DNA of 64,000 nt from Streptosporangium saharense (GCF_014203715.1 NZ_JACHJP010000003.1:705876-769875), one strand, 5' to 3'; positions 38,580 through 49,592 are shown, numbered from the stretch's first letter. The notes: generated by a model from the sequence alone, not told the origin. A program made the numbers and translations.

Positions 38580-39731
38580 ATGAACGGGCTCGATATGGAC
38601 TTTCTGGTCGGCGCCGAGGACGACGACGGGTCACGGCGTGGTTCCCGCGCGTCCTCAGGGCGGCGCGGCCGCCGGAGAAGGCGCCGCCGCAACCGGGGAG
38701 GCTTCCTCGCCCCAATGCTCGCGGTCATCGTCCTGATCGGCGGTCTCGGAGCCGGGGGTTACTACGGCTACACCTGGCTGCGTGAGGTGACGACCCCCCA
38801 GGACTACGCGGGGGAGGGCAGCGGCGAGGTCGTCATCGAGATCAAGGACGGCCAGACCGCCTCCGACGTCGCCCAGACCCTGGAGAAGCAGGACGTCGTC
38901 AAGAGCGCCAGGACGTTCACCGGCGCCGTCGCCGACGCGGGCAAGAGCTCCTCCCTGCAGCCCGGCGAGTACCGGATGCGCAAGCAGATGTCCGCCGCCT
39001 CGGCCGTCAAGCTGCTCGACCCGTCCCTGCGGCTGCTCGAAAGGGTGACGCTGAAGGAGGGCCTGCGCCTGTCCGACACCCTGGCGACGCTCGCCAAGGA
39101 GACCGGCAAGCCGCTCAAGGAGTTCCAGCAGGCCGCGAAGAATGTCAAGGCGCTCGGCCTGCCCGGCTACGCCAAGGGACGCCTTGAGGGCTACGCCTTC
39201 CCCGCGACCTACGACATCACCCCCAAGATGACCCCGGCGGACATCCTCACCGCGATGGTCGACCGCTTCAACCAGACCGCCGACAAGGACGGGCTGGTCT
39301 CCGCGGCCAAGAACCTCGGCCACACCCCGCACGAGATCATGACGATCGCCAGCATCGTCCAGGCCGAGTCGGGCAAGGTCGAGGACATGCCCAAGGTGGC
39401 CAGGGTCATCTACAACCGTCTCGACGGCAACCGCAAGCTGGAGATGGACAGCACGGTGATGTACGGGCTGAACAAGTACGGCATCTCCGCCACCAACGCC
39501 GACCTGCAGAGCAAGTCGCCCTACAACACCTACGCGCGGCTCGGCCTGCCGCCGGGTCCCATCGCCAACCCGGGCGACCACGCCATTCAGGCGGCGCTCG
39601 ACCCGGCCAAGGGCGACTGGGTCTGGTTCGTCACCACCGACCCCAAGCGCGGCATCACCAAGTTCGCCTCCACGGAGGCCGAGTTCTTCCAGCTGAAGTC
39701 GGAGTTCGAGAAGAACAGGGCGGGCGGATGA
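38580..39731 (+). CDS. mltG: Endolytic murein transglycosylase MltG, copy 2
   Basis: A 383-residue paralogue of the preceding gene. It has a longer cytoplasmic N-terminus with an Arg tract ([15 protein letters not shown], 28-41), TM helix about 42-66, LysM-like region, and the YceG domain with catalytic Glu263 in IASIVQAESGK and SPYNTYARLGLPPGPIANPGD. This is the usual actinobacterial architecture. The start is uncertain: ATG 38580 is listed, but no well-spaced ribosome-binding site is seen; TTG 38565 and ATG 38595 are alternatives. aroE overlaps its stop by 4 bases. Confidence 0.92.
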   Translation: MNGLDMDFLVGAEDDDGSRRGSRASSGRRGRRRRRRRNRGGFLAPMLAVIVLIGGLGAGGYYGYTWLREVTTPQDYAGEGSGEVVIEIKDGQTASDVAQTLEKQDVVKSARTFTGAVADAGKSSSLQPGEYRMRKQMSAASAVKLLDPSLRLLERVTLKEGLRLSDTLATLAKETGKPLKEFQQAAKNVKALGLPGYAKGRLEGYAFPATYDITPKMTPADILTAMVDRFNQTADKDGLVSAAKNLGHTPHEIMTIASIVQAESGKVEDMPKVARVIYNRLDGNRKLEMDSTVMYGLNKYGISATNADLQSKSPYNTYARLGLPPGPIANPGDHAIQAALDPAKGDWVWFVTTDPKRGITKFASTEAEFFQLKSEFEKNRAGG

Positions 39732-40555
39732 CGCGGGCGGCGGTCCTCGGTTCACCCATCGCCCACTCGCTCTCGCCCCACCTGCACCGGGCCGCCTACG
39801 AGGCCCTCGGCCTGTACGACTGGAAGTACGAGTCCTTCGAGTGCGACGAGGCGGCGCTGCCCGGCCTGCTCGACGGGCTCGGCCCCGGCTGGGCGGGCCT
39901 GTCGCTGACCATGCCGCTCAAGCGCGCCGTGCTGCCGCTGCTCGACACGGTCTCCGACCTGGCGGTCGAGGTCGGCGGGGCGAACACCGTGATCTTCTCC
40001 GAGGGCGGTCGCCACGGGGACAACACCGACGTGTACGGCATCGTCGCGGCGCTCACCGAGGCCGGGATCCGGCCGCCGCGCGGCGCCACGATCCTCGGCG
40101 GCGGGGCGACGGCCGCCTCGACGCTGGCGGCCCTGCGCGAGCTGGGCCTGTCCCAGGCGACCCTGGTGGTCCGCGACCCGGCCAGGGCGGGCGAGACGGC
40201 GCGGGTGGCCGAACGGCTCGGCACCGCCCTGTCGGTGCGCACCTTCGAGGAGCTGGAGAGCGTCCTGGACGTCGACCTGGTCGTCTCCACCCTGCCCTCC
40301 GGCGCCGCCGACGGCTTCGCCGGCCGGCTGGCCGGGGTGCCCGCGCTCTTCGACGTGGTCTACGCGCCGTGGCCGACCAGGCTGGCCTCGGCCGTCGAGG
40401 CCGCGGGCGGCATCGTGGTCGGCGGCTTCCCGATGCTGCTGCACCAGGCGGTCCGGCAGGTCGAGATGATGACCGGCCGGACCGACGTCCCGGTCGAGGC
40501 GATGCGCGCGGCGGGCAAGGCCGAGATCGTCAGGCGAGCGGCTCCGGGGAGCTGA
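39728..40555 (+). CDS. aroE: Shikimate dehydrogenase
   Basis: Reduces 3-dehydroshikimate to shikimate with NADPH. It has 275 residues. Substrate site GSPIAHSLSPHLHRAAYEALGL, catalytic Lys in GLSLTMPLKRAVLP, NTD motif GDNTDVYGIVAAL, and the nucleotide loop ILGGGATAAST. It follows mltG by ATGA overlap. The aroC-aroK-aroB genes that usually come next in actinobacteria are absent; instead its last 26 bases overlap a convergent membrane-protein gene. Confidence 0.93.
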   Translation: MTRAAVLGSPIAHSLSPHLHRAAYEALGLYDWKYESFECDEAALPGLLDGLGPGWAGLSLTMPLKRAVLPLLDTVSDLAVEVGGANTVIFSEGGRHGDNTDVYGIVAALTEAGIRPPRGATILGGGATAASTLAALRELGLSQATLVVRDPARAGETARVAERLGTALSVRTFEELESVLDVDLVVSTLPSGAADGFAGRLAGVPALFDVVYAPWPTRLASAVEAAGGIVVGGFPMLLHQAVRQVEMMTGRTDVPVEAMRAAGKAEIVRRAAPGS

Positions 40556-41465
40556 CCGTCCCCGAGCCGTAGGGCCGGAAACCCCTCCTGGCCACGACGA
40601 ACGCGGTGGCCCCCACCAGGACCTGCACGAGAACGGGGAGCCATTCGTCATGCGGCGTCCCGAACCACGGCACGCCGCCGTAGACCACCAGGAGCAGCGG
40701 CACCAGTAGTGCGACGGCCCTGCGGCCCACCGGCGTACGGCTGGCCGCCCCGCAGGCCATGCACACCAGTGTCGTCAAGGCCAGAGAGCCGAGCGAGTAC
40801 TCGGGGGCCAGGAAGTGTTCGAGGATGGAGACGCCGTTCATCGTCAGGACCGACACGGCGGTCCAGCGCAGGAGTGGACGGCGACCGATCAACTCCGCCC
40901 CCGCCGCGGGATCGGGGACGAGCGTCAGCAGCAGCGCGACGATCACACCGGGCAGGGCGTAGAACGCCAGCTCCAAGGGAGCGATCGGATAGGCGTTCAT
41001 GTCGAGCAGTACCACGGAGAGCGTCGTACTGGCCGCCACCAGGGTCCAGGCGCACGCCGCGGCCGCCCATCGAAGGCCGCGCAGTGCGAGCCAGACGATC
41101 AGCAGGCGCGGCAGGGCGAAGACGAGGGGCGTGACGGCGTAGAAGAGAGGCTGGGTGCCGTCGAGGACCCACAGCGCCATGGCCCAGGTGCTCATCTCCA
41201 GGACCAGCAGGTGGAGCGGCGCGACGATCGCGGCGACGTTCAGCGCGTCGCGCCAGGAGCCGCCGCTGCCCGGGCCGAGGGCGTGGCGCGCGCGGATCAG
41301 CAGGGCGCCCTTGACCAGGTCGAGCGCGTCGCGCGGGTCGGGATGACGCCGCTCCCGCCCGGCCCGCGCCAGCATCACCCCGAGCATCTCCTCCCCGTGC
41401 CGTGCCCGGTGCTCGGCCGGGTAGAGGGCCAGCAGCCTGCGGTAACGCTCCTCCAGGATGCTCAC
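40530..41465 (-). CDS. Integral membrane protein of a PadR-linked pair
   Basis: A 311-residue protein. The cytoplasmic N-terminus (MSILEERYRRLLALYPAEHRARHGEEMLGVMLARA) resembles the small prefix domain of actinobacterial permease-type proteins. About six to seven transmembrane helices follow (from about residue 70 to 295). No transport or enzyme motif is visible. Its start overlaps the padR stop by 4 bases, so the two are translated together, and its 3' end overlaps aroE by 26 bases in the opposite direction. Function unknown. Confidence 0.72.
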   Translation of the reverse strand: MSILEERYRRLLALYPAEHRARHGEEMLGVMLARAGRERRHPDPRDALDLVKGALLIRARHALGPGSGGSWRDALNVAAIVAPLHLLVLEMSTWAMALWVLDGTQPLFYAVTPLVFALPRLLIVWLALRGLRWAAAACAWTLVAASTTLSVVLLDMNAYPIAPLELAFYALPGVIVALLLTLVPDPAAGAELIGRRPLLRWTAVSVLTMNGVSILEHFLAPEYSLGSLALTTLVCMACGAASRTPVGRRAVALLVPLLLVVYGGVPWFGTPHDEWLPVLVQVLVGATAFVVARRGFRPYGSGTVSSPEPLA

Positions 41466-41809
41466 GCCGTACCCCCGCCCAGGCTGGGGCGCAGGCCGCG
41501 CAGCCGGGCCGAGGCGGCCTCGGCGTGCCTGCGCAGCCGTTCCGCCTCGGTGGCGAGGCGGGTGCCGCCCTCGCCGGTCAGCCGGTAGTAGCGCCGCACC
41601 CGGCCCTCAACGATCTCCTCGCGGTCCGTGGTGATCAGGCCTTCCGACTGGAGGCGGTCGAGGGCGGCGTACAGGGTGCCCGCCCGCAGGCGCACCCGGC
41701 CCTCGGAGATCTCCTGGACGTCGGTGATCACTCCGTAGCCGTGCTGGGGCCCCGCGGCCAGGGCCGTGAGGATCAGGAACGTCGGTTCCTGCATGGACCT
41801 TTGGCTCAT
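41462..41809 (-). CDS. PadR-family transcriptional regulator
   Basis: A 115-residue PadR-type winged-helix repressor: MQEPTFLILTALAAGPQHGYGVI, LRAGTLYAALDRLQSEGLI (recognition helix), wing REEIVEGRVRRYYRLTGEG, and a short C-terminal dimer helix. The start at 41809 is chosen because the promoter and operator abut it and no ribosome-binding site is seen, so the mRNA is probably leaderless. ATG 41794 is an alternative. It is divergent from infC and likely controls the following membrane protein. Confidence 0.88.
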   Translation of the reverse strand: MSQRSMQEPTFLILTALAAGPQHGYGVITDVQEISEGRVRLRAGTLYAALDRLQSEGLITTDREEIVEGRVRRYYRLTGEGGTRLATEAERLRRHAEAASARLRGLRPSLGGGTA

Positions 41810-41831
41810 ATGGTCTTTATATATCGACCAT
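41810..41831. promoter_or_regulatory. Inverted repeat and -10 at the padR start, probable PadR operator
   Basis: ATGGTC and GACCAT form an inverted repeat around a 10-base AT-rich spacer, directly upstream of the padR start codon. On the minus strand the spacer contains TATAAA at -12 to -7 relative to the ATG, an ideal -10 for a transcript starting at the initiation codon. The repressor would sit on its own promoter. Confidence 0.65.
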
Positions 41832-41862
41832 CGGCATATTGGGGAGACGGAACCGGGAATGA

Positions 41863-41892
41863 TTCGGTGGGCATCGGGGGTTGTGGTAGAGT
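41863..41892 (+). promoter_or_regulatory. Putative infC operon promoter
   Basis: TTCGGT, an 18-base spacer, then TAGAGT. The -10 is good and the -35 weak. Transcription would begin near 41899, giving a leader of about 275 nt before infC. Confidence 0.5.
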
Positions 41893-41898
41893 GACTAC

Positions 41899-42173
41899 TC
41901 GATCGGTCCGGCATGCCTGCTGGACGCGCAAGCGGAGGTTCACCTCCCACCTGGTCGACCGAGAGGTCGGCAGGTCAAGGATCACAGCCGGGTAACCGGC
42001 CGGGCTCGCGGTCTGCTGATCGGCGAGTCCATGTGGCCCCGCATGCGCGACGTGCGGGGCATTTCGCGCTTCCCGACCTGGAAAACGGCCTGTGTTCCGC
42101 GACCCCCCGGCACGATCGAGTATGTGCAAAGCCGCCTGCAAGGACGGCGGCGGATCGCAACCTAGGAGGCCTC
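41899..42173 (+). promoter_or_regulatory. Long structured 5' leader of infC-rpmI-rplT
   Basis: About 275 bases without a recognised gene. Visible structures are GGAGGT-TC-ACCTCC (41934-41947), a mini-hairpin that hides a ribosome-binding-like sequence, and GCCCCGCA/TGCGGGGC (42036-42043 with 42053-42060) followed by ATTT, which could act as an attenuator. In Firmicutes the equivalent operon is autoregulated by L20 through leader attenuation. The frame is open through to infC from ATG 41913, so an N-terminally extended product cannot be excluded. Confidence 0.5.
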
Positions 42174-42788
42174 ATCAGCGCCGAGCCCCGCATCAACGAC
42201 CGTATTCGCGTCCCCGAGGTCCGCCTCGTCGGCCCGAACGGCGAACAGGTTGGCATCGTCTCGATCGGCGATGCTCTGAAGCTGGCTCAGGAATCCGACC
42301 TCGACCTCGTCGAGGTCGCGGCCACGGCTCGCCCGCCCGTGTGCAAGCTCATGGACTACGGCAAGTTCAAGTACGAGTCCGCGATGAAGGCACGCGAGGC
42401 ACGGCGTAACCAGGCGTACACGATCATCAAGGAGATCAAGCTCCGGCCGAAGATCGACCCGCACGACTACGAGACCAAGAAGGGTCACGTGGTGCGGTTC
42501 CTCAAGGCGGGAGACAAGGTCAAGGTAACGATCATGTTCCGCGGGCGGGAGCAGTCCCGGCCCGAGCTGGGGTTCAGGCTCCTGCAGCGACTGGCGGAGG
42601 ACGTCACGGAGCTCGGCTTCGTCGAGTCCCAGCCCAAGCAGGATGGCCGTAACATGATCATGGTTATCGGGCCGCACAAGAAGAAGGCCGAGGCCAAGGC
42701 CGAGAAGGCGGCGGCCAAGGCGCGGCGTGACGAGGATTCCGCGGACAGCCCGCAGGGCGACGACCAGGTGTCCGCTCCGCAGGAGTGA
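42174..42788 (+). CDS. infC: Translation initiation factor IF-3, probable AUC start
   Basis: Keeps ribosomal subunits apart and proofreads initiation codons. Conserved sequence starts [29 protein letters not shown]. The codon before it in the alignment of the family start is ATC 42174, with AGGAGG 4 bases upstream. No ATG, GTG or TTG lies in frame closer than GTG 42033, which lacks a ribosome-binding site. Rare starts on infC allow autoregulation (AUU in E. coli). It has 204 residues, with N- and C-domains and an extra Lys/Ala/Asp-rich tail ([20 protein letters not shown]). Confidence 0.88.
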   Translation: MSAEPRINDRIRVPEVRLVGPNGEQVGIVSIGDALKLAQESDLDLVEVAATARPPVCKLMDYGKFKYESAMKAREARRNQAYTIIKEIKLRPKIDPHDYETKKGHVVRFLKAGDKVKVTIMFRGREQSRPELGFRLLQRLAEDVTELGFVESQPKQDGRNMIMVIGPHKKKAEAKAEKAAAKARRDEDSADSPQGDDQVSAPQE

Positions 42789-42918
42789 CTCGCATAGCCT
42801 GAACCGTCAGGCAGCCGCGAGACGAAGCCGAGGCCGGGTCCGGTCTCACAGTCAGGCATGCCCTTGGCTCGGGTTACCGGCCCGGGCCATCGGCACGATC
42901 GAGGGAGAGACGGCTGAG

Positions 42919-43113
42919 ATGCCGAAGATGAAGACGCACAGTGGTGCGAAGAAGCGGTTCCGGCTCACCGGCTCAGGCAAGATCAAGCGCCGCCGCGCCA
43001 ACCGCGCCCACTACAACGAGTGGAAGTCCTCCAAGCTGACGCGTCGTCTCAAGCCCGAGGTCGTGCTCTCTGACGCCGACGCCAAGAAGATCAAGAAGCT
43101 GCTCGCTAAGTAA
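42919..43113 (+). CDS. rpmI: 50S ribosomal protein L35
   Basis: A 64-residue basic protein, [39 protein letters not shown], complete. Its ATG lies 130 bases after infC, an unusually long gap within this operon, with GAGGGAGA about 10 bases upstream. Confidence 0.96.
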   Translation: MPKMKTHSGAKKRFRLTGSGKIKRRRANRAHYNEWKSSKLTRRLKPEVVLSDADAKKIKKLLAK

Positions 43114-43137
43114 CGGCCCCCGGGGAGATAGATACAC

Positions 43138-43521
43138 ATGGCACGCGTGAAGCGGGCGATCAACGCCAAGAAGAAGCGCAAGGTCGTTCTCGAGCGGGCG
43201 AAGGGTTACCGGGGGCAGCGCTCCAGGCTGTACCGCAAGGCCAAGGAGCAGATGCTCCACTCGATGACCTACGCCTACCGCGACCGCAAGGACCGCAAGG
43301 GCACCTTCCGTCGTCTGTGGATCCAGCGCATCAATGCCGCTGCCCGTCAGAACGGCATCACCTACAACCGCCTCATCCAGGGACTGCGGCTGGCCTCCAT
43401 CGAGGTCGACCGTAAGATCCTCGCCGACCTCGCGGTCAACGACGCCGCCACGTTCGCGACCCTGGTCGAAGCCGCCAGGAAGGCGCTTCCGGCCGACGTG
43501 AACGCGCCGGTCGCCGGCTGA
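43138..43521 (+). CDS. rplT: 50S ribosomal protein L20
   Basis: A 127-residue protein starting [38 protein letters not shown], with a basic N-terminal extension and the globular domain ([25 protein letters not shown]). Needed early in 50S assembly and a candidate autoregulator of this operon. A terminator follows. Confidence 0.97.
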   Translation: MARVKRAINAKKKRKVVLERAKGYRGQRSRLYRKAKEQMLHSMTYAYRDRKDRKGTFRRLWIQRINAAARQNGITYNRLIQGLRLASIEVDRKILADLAVNDAATFATLVEAARKALPADVNAPVAG

Positions 43522-43552
43522 GTCCGGCATCGGCGAACGCGCTGAAGAACAC

Positions 43553-43590
43553 GCGGCCCACAGCGATCACGCTGTGGGCCGCATTCGCAT
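43553..43590 (+). terminator. Terminator after rplT
   Basis: GCGGCCCACAGC (43553-43564) and GCTGTGGGCCGC (43571-43582) form a 12-base perfect stem with loop GATCAC, followed by a T-containing stretch (ATTCGCATTCTT). It closes the infC operon 31 bases after the L20 stop. Confidence 0.82.
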
Positions 43591-43617
43591 TCTTGGAGAC
43601 ATTCGTGGGGAACGGGC

Positions 43618-44433
43618 ATGGCGGGATCTGAGCTGACCAACACCAAGTCGCCGAGGGTCAAGGCGGCCAAGCGGCTGACCAAACGGGCCTTCAGGGACCG
43701 GGACCGGTCCTTTCTCGCGGAGGGGCCGCAGGCGGTCCGTGAGGCGCTGGCGCTCGACGGCGTCGTGACCGAGCTGTTCACCACAGCCGAGGCCGGGACC
43801 CGGCACGCCGACCTGGTCGCCACGGCCGTCTCCGCCGGGGTGCCCGTGCACCGGGCCAGCGGCGAGGTGATGGCCGAGCTGGCCCAGACCGTCACCCCGC
43901 AGGGCATCCTGGCGGTGTGCCGGTTCGTGCACGTCTCCCTGGAGAGCGCCGTCACCGAGCAGGCGCGGCTGGTCGCCGTGCTCGCCCACGTCCGTGACCC
44001 CGGCAACGCCGGGACCGTGCTGCGCACCGCCGACGCGGCAGGGGCCGACGCGGTGGTCTTCACCGACGCCTCCGTCGATCCCTACAACGGCAAGTGCGTG
44101 CGCGCCAGCGCGGGAAGCCTGTTCCACCTGCCCGTCGTCACCGGCGCCCCGGTGGCGCAGGCCGTGGACAGGCTCAGGGGGGTGGGCCTGCGGGTGTTCG
44201 CCGCCGACGGCGCGGGGACGCGGACGCTCGACGACGTGGACCTCTCGGGACCGGCCGCCTGGATCTTCGGCAACGAGGCGTGGGGACTGCCGGAGGAGAT
44301 CCTCGGGCTTGCCGACGAGGTGGTCAGGGTGCCGATCTACGGCGGGGCGGAGAGCCTCAACCTCGCGACCGCCGCCGCGGTGTGTCTGTATGCCTCTGCC
44401 CGGTCTCAGCGTGTACGTCCCCTGAGCGGGTGA
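43618..44433 (+). CDS. SpoU/TrmH-family RNA 2'-O-ribose methyltransferase
   Basis: A 271-residue SPOUT enzyme. N-terminal substrate-binding domain (SPRVKAAKRLTKRAFRDRDRSFLAEGPQAVREAL), then the knotted SAM-binding domain with motif 1 LAHVRDPGNAGTVLRTADAAGADAVV, motif 2 WIFGNEAWGLPEEIL and motif 3 VRVPIYGGAESLNLATAAAVCLYA. It probably modifies 23S rRNA, given its place beside rplT; the exact nucleotide is not predictable. Confidence 0.9.
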   Translation: MAGSELTNTKSPRVKAAKRLTKRAFRDRDRSFLAEGPQAVREALALDGVVTELFTTAEAGTRHADLVATAVSAGVPVHRASGEVMAELAQTVTPQGILAVCRFVHVSLESAVTEQARLVAVLAHVRDPGNAGTVLRTADAAGADAVVFTDASVDPYNGKCVRASAGSLFHLPVVTGAPVAQAVDRLRGVGLRVFAADGAGTRTLDDVDLSGPAAWIFGNEAWGLPEEILGLADEVVRVPIYGGAESLNLATAAAVCLYASARSQRVRPLSG

Positions 44434-44510
44434 CGCCCCCCGTCCCGAGGCTGCCGGAGGACCCGCGAAACCCGCTATTGTCGGCGTTGTAGCGTCGAGG
44501 AGGCGGGGTC

Positions 44511-46763
<2,253 letters not shown>

Positions 46764-46764
<1 letters not shown>

Positions 46765-49280
46765 TGAAGGTCCCGCTTTCATGGCTGCGGGAGTACGTCG
46801 ATCTCCCCGCCGCGACCGCGCACGAGATCGCCGACAGGCTCACCGCCGCCGGTCTCAAGCTGGAGGCCGCCACCTCCTACGGCCATGACGTCAAGAGCGT
46901 CGTGGTCGGCGAGGTGCTCGCCATCGAGGAGCTGCAGGGCTTCAAGAAGCCGATCCGGCACTGCCAGGTCGAGGTCGGCGAGGCCGCCCCGCGTGAGATC
47001 GTCTGCGGCGCGACCAACTTCGTCGTCGGCGACCGGGTGCCGGTCGTGCTGCCCGGTGGTGTGCTGCCCGGCGGTTTCGAGGTGGGCGCGCGCAAGACCT
47101 ACGGGCGGATGTCCGAGGGCATGATCTGCTCCGAGCGCGAGCTCGGGCTGAGCGACGAGCACAACGGCATCATGGTGCTGCCCGAGGGCACGCCCATCGG
47201 CGCGGACGTGGCCGAGCTGCTCGGCCTGCGCGACGACGTGATCGAGCTGGAGATCACCCCGGACATCGGCTACGCGCTGTCGATCCGCGGCGTGGCCAGA
47301 GAGGCGGCCACGGCCTTCGGGGTAGCCTTCCTCGACCCGGCCGACGTCTCCCCGCCCGCCGAGGCGGCCCCGTCCTACCCGGCCTCGATCGCCGACGCGA
47401 GCGCGTGCGACCGGTTCGTGCTGCGGGAGATCCAGGGCTTCGACCCGGCGACGCCGAGCCCGCTGTGGATGCGCACGCGCCTGTCGCGCGCGGGCATGCG
47501 GCCGGTCTCGCTGGCCGTCGACGTCACCAACTACGTGATGCTCGAGCTGGGCCAGCCCCTGCACGCCTTCGACGCGACCCGGCTCGACGGCGAGATCGTC
47601 GTGCGCCGCGCCGAGCCCGGCGAGAAGCTGGAGACCCTCGACCACGCCGTGCGCACGCTCGACCCCGAGGACATCCTCATCACCGACAGCTCGGGCGCCA
47701 TCTCGATGGCGGGCACCATGGGCGGGCTGAACACCGAGATCTCCGGCACCTCGACCGACATCGTGATCGAGGCGGCGCACTTCTCGGCCAGCGGCGTCGC
47801 GCGGATGTCCCGCCGTCACAACCTGGTCAGCGAGGCGTCCAAGCGCTTCGAGCGGGGTGTGGACCGGGAGCTTCCGCTGTACGCCTCCTGGCGCGCGGTC
47901 AGTCTGCTGGCCGAGCTGGGCGGCGGCGTGATCCAGCCCGGCGTGACCCACGCGGCGATCGAGACCGAGCCGGTCCAGATCTCCATCCCGAGCGGCTACC
48001 CCGGCCGAGTCGCGGGTGTCGTCTACGACCGTGAGACGGTGGTCCGCAACCTGGAGCAGGTCGGCTGCACGGTCGTGGAAGGCTCTGTCGAGCCCGCCGA
48101 CGAACTGGCCGCCAAGCTGGCCGTCACCGGCGACGACATGCTGACCGTCACCCCGCCCTCGTGGCGGCCCGACCTGACCGACCCCAACGACCTCGCCGAG
48201 GAGGTCATCAGGATCGAGGGCTACGACAAACTGCCCTCGATCCTGCCCGGTGCCCCCGCGGGCGCGGGCCTGACCCCGGGCCAGCGGCTGCGTCGCCGTA
48301 CGGGAAGGGCGCTGGCGGCCTCGGGCCACGTCGAGATCCTCGCCTACCCGTTCTTCGGTGAGCGCGACCTCGACAACCTGCAGCTGCCCGCCGACGACCC
48401 CCGTCGCCTGGCCGTACGGCTGGCGAACCCGCTCAGCGAGGACGAGCCGCTGCTGCGCACCACGCTGCTGCCCGGCCTGTTCAAGACGCTGGTCCGCAAC
48501 GTGGGCCGGGGCTTCGGCGACGTGGCGCTGTTCGAGACGGGACTGGTCTACCGGCCGTCGGAGGGCGCGCCCGCGACCGCGCCGGTGCTCGGCGTGGACC
48601 GCAGGCCCGACGCCGGGGAGCTGGCCTCGATCGAGGCGGCGCTGCCCGCCCAGCCGCTGTGGGCCGGGGTCGTGCTCGCGGGCGAGGCCGAACGCTCGGG
48701 CTGGTGGGGCAAGGGCCGTCAGGCGAGCTGGGCCGACGCCGTCGAGGCCGCCCGCGTGGTGGCCCGCGAGGCGGGGGTCGTCCTCGATGTCCGCGCCGAC
48801 CGGCACGAGCCCTGGCACCCTGGCCGCTGCGCCGCGCTGTACGTGGGGGACGTCCTCGTCGGCCACGCCGGTGAGCTGCACCCGCGCGTCATCGAGGCCT
48901 ACGGCCTGCCGCCGCGCACCAGCGCGATGGAGATCGAGCTGACCCGCCTTGAGGAGCTGACGCCGGGGCCGGTGCAGGTCTCGTCCATCTCCGCCTACCC
49001 GATCGCCACCCAGGACGTCGCGCTCATCGTCGAGGCCGCCACCCCGGTGGCCGAGGTCGAGGCGGCGCTGCGCGAGGGGGCGGGCGAGCTGCTGGAGTCG
49101 ATTCGGCTGTTCGACGTCTACACCGGCGCCCAGGTCGGCGAGGGCAGCAAGTCCCTGGCCTACTCCCTGCGGTTCAGGGCGGCCGACCGGACGCTGACCG
49201 TCGAGGAGACCACCGCGGCCCGTGACGCCGCCGTCGCCCTCGCGGGTGAGCGGACCGGCGCCCGGCTGCGCGGAGCCTGA
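46764..49280 (+). CDS. pheT: Phenylalanyl-tRNA synthetase beta subunit
   Basis: An 838-residue beta subunit. EMAP-like tRNA-binding domain ([27 protein letters not shown], about 40-150), B1 domain, the B3/B4 editing region ([37 protein letters not shown]), B5 DNA-binding-like fold, catalytic-like module and C-terminal anticodon-binding FDX-ACB domain ([19 protein letters not shown] ... [16 protein letters not shown]). Full length. Confidence 0.96.
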
Positions 49281-49290
49281 TCGGATGTAC

Positions 49291-49332
49291 GGCCCCGGCC
49301 ACCACGGAGGTTCGTGGCGGCCGGGGCCTTTC
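49291..49332 (+). terminator. Terminator after pheT
   Basis: GGCCCCGGCC (49291-49300) pairs with GGCCGGGGCC (49319-49328); an inner ACCACG/CGTGG step extends the stem. TTT follows at 49329. It lies 10 bases after the pheT stop and just before the small RraB-like gene. Confidence 0.85.
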
Positions 49333-49346
49333 CATGGGAGGGACGG

Positions 49347-49592
49347 ATGAGGCATCTGCTGGTGTTCGCCGAGCGCGCGGACGCCGAGGAGGTCGCCGAC
49401 CTGGTGGGGGAGGAGTTCCCCCTGGTGGGGACGCCCTCCGTGGTGCGCGAGACGCTGGCCGGTGAGGACGACGCCGAGGACGCCCAGTGGCTCGTGGTTG
49501 TCGAGGACCCCGATAACACGCTGCGGGATGAGGCCGTGGCCCGGCTCGACGAGCTGGCCGAGGAGTACGACGGCTGGCGCGAGCGGGACTGA
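49347..49592 (+). CDS. Small acidic protein resembling RNase E inhibitor RraB
   Basis: An 81-residue acidic protein. ATG 49347 follows a GGGAGGG site 5-6 bases upstream. The layout, a short N-terminal strand (MRHLLVFAERADAEEVADLVGEEF), a middle strand QWLVVVEDP, and the C-terminal helix ending LDELAEEYDGWRERD, matches the RraB fold, in which a YDGWE-type end is characteristic. In E. coli RraB binds and restrains RNase E; a role in RNase E/G control here is inference. The gene lies between a terminator and a convergent MFS gene with no gap. Confidence 0.6.
   Translation: MRHLLVFAERADAEEVADLVGEEFPLVGTPSVVRETLAGEDDAEDAQWLVVVEDPDNTLRDEAVARLDELAEEYDGWRERD

Noticed and set aside
41913..42173. N-terminal extension of IF3 from ATG 41913
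   Set aside because: The 87 extra residues are Arg/Pro-rich, unlike IF3, contain the leader hairpins and have no ribosome-binding site; kept only as an alternative.
42789..42918. A second regulatory RNA between infC and rpmI
   Set aside because: Short GTCAGGCA-type direct repeats are present, but I could not draw a convincing structure; mentioned only with the infC leader.
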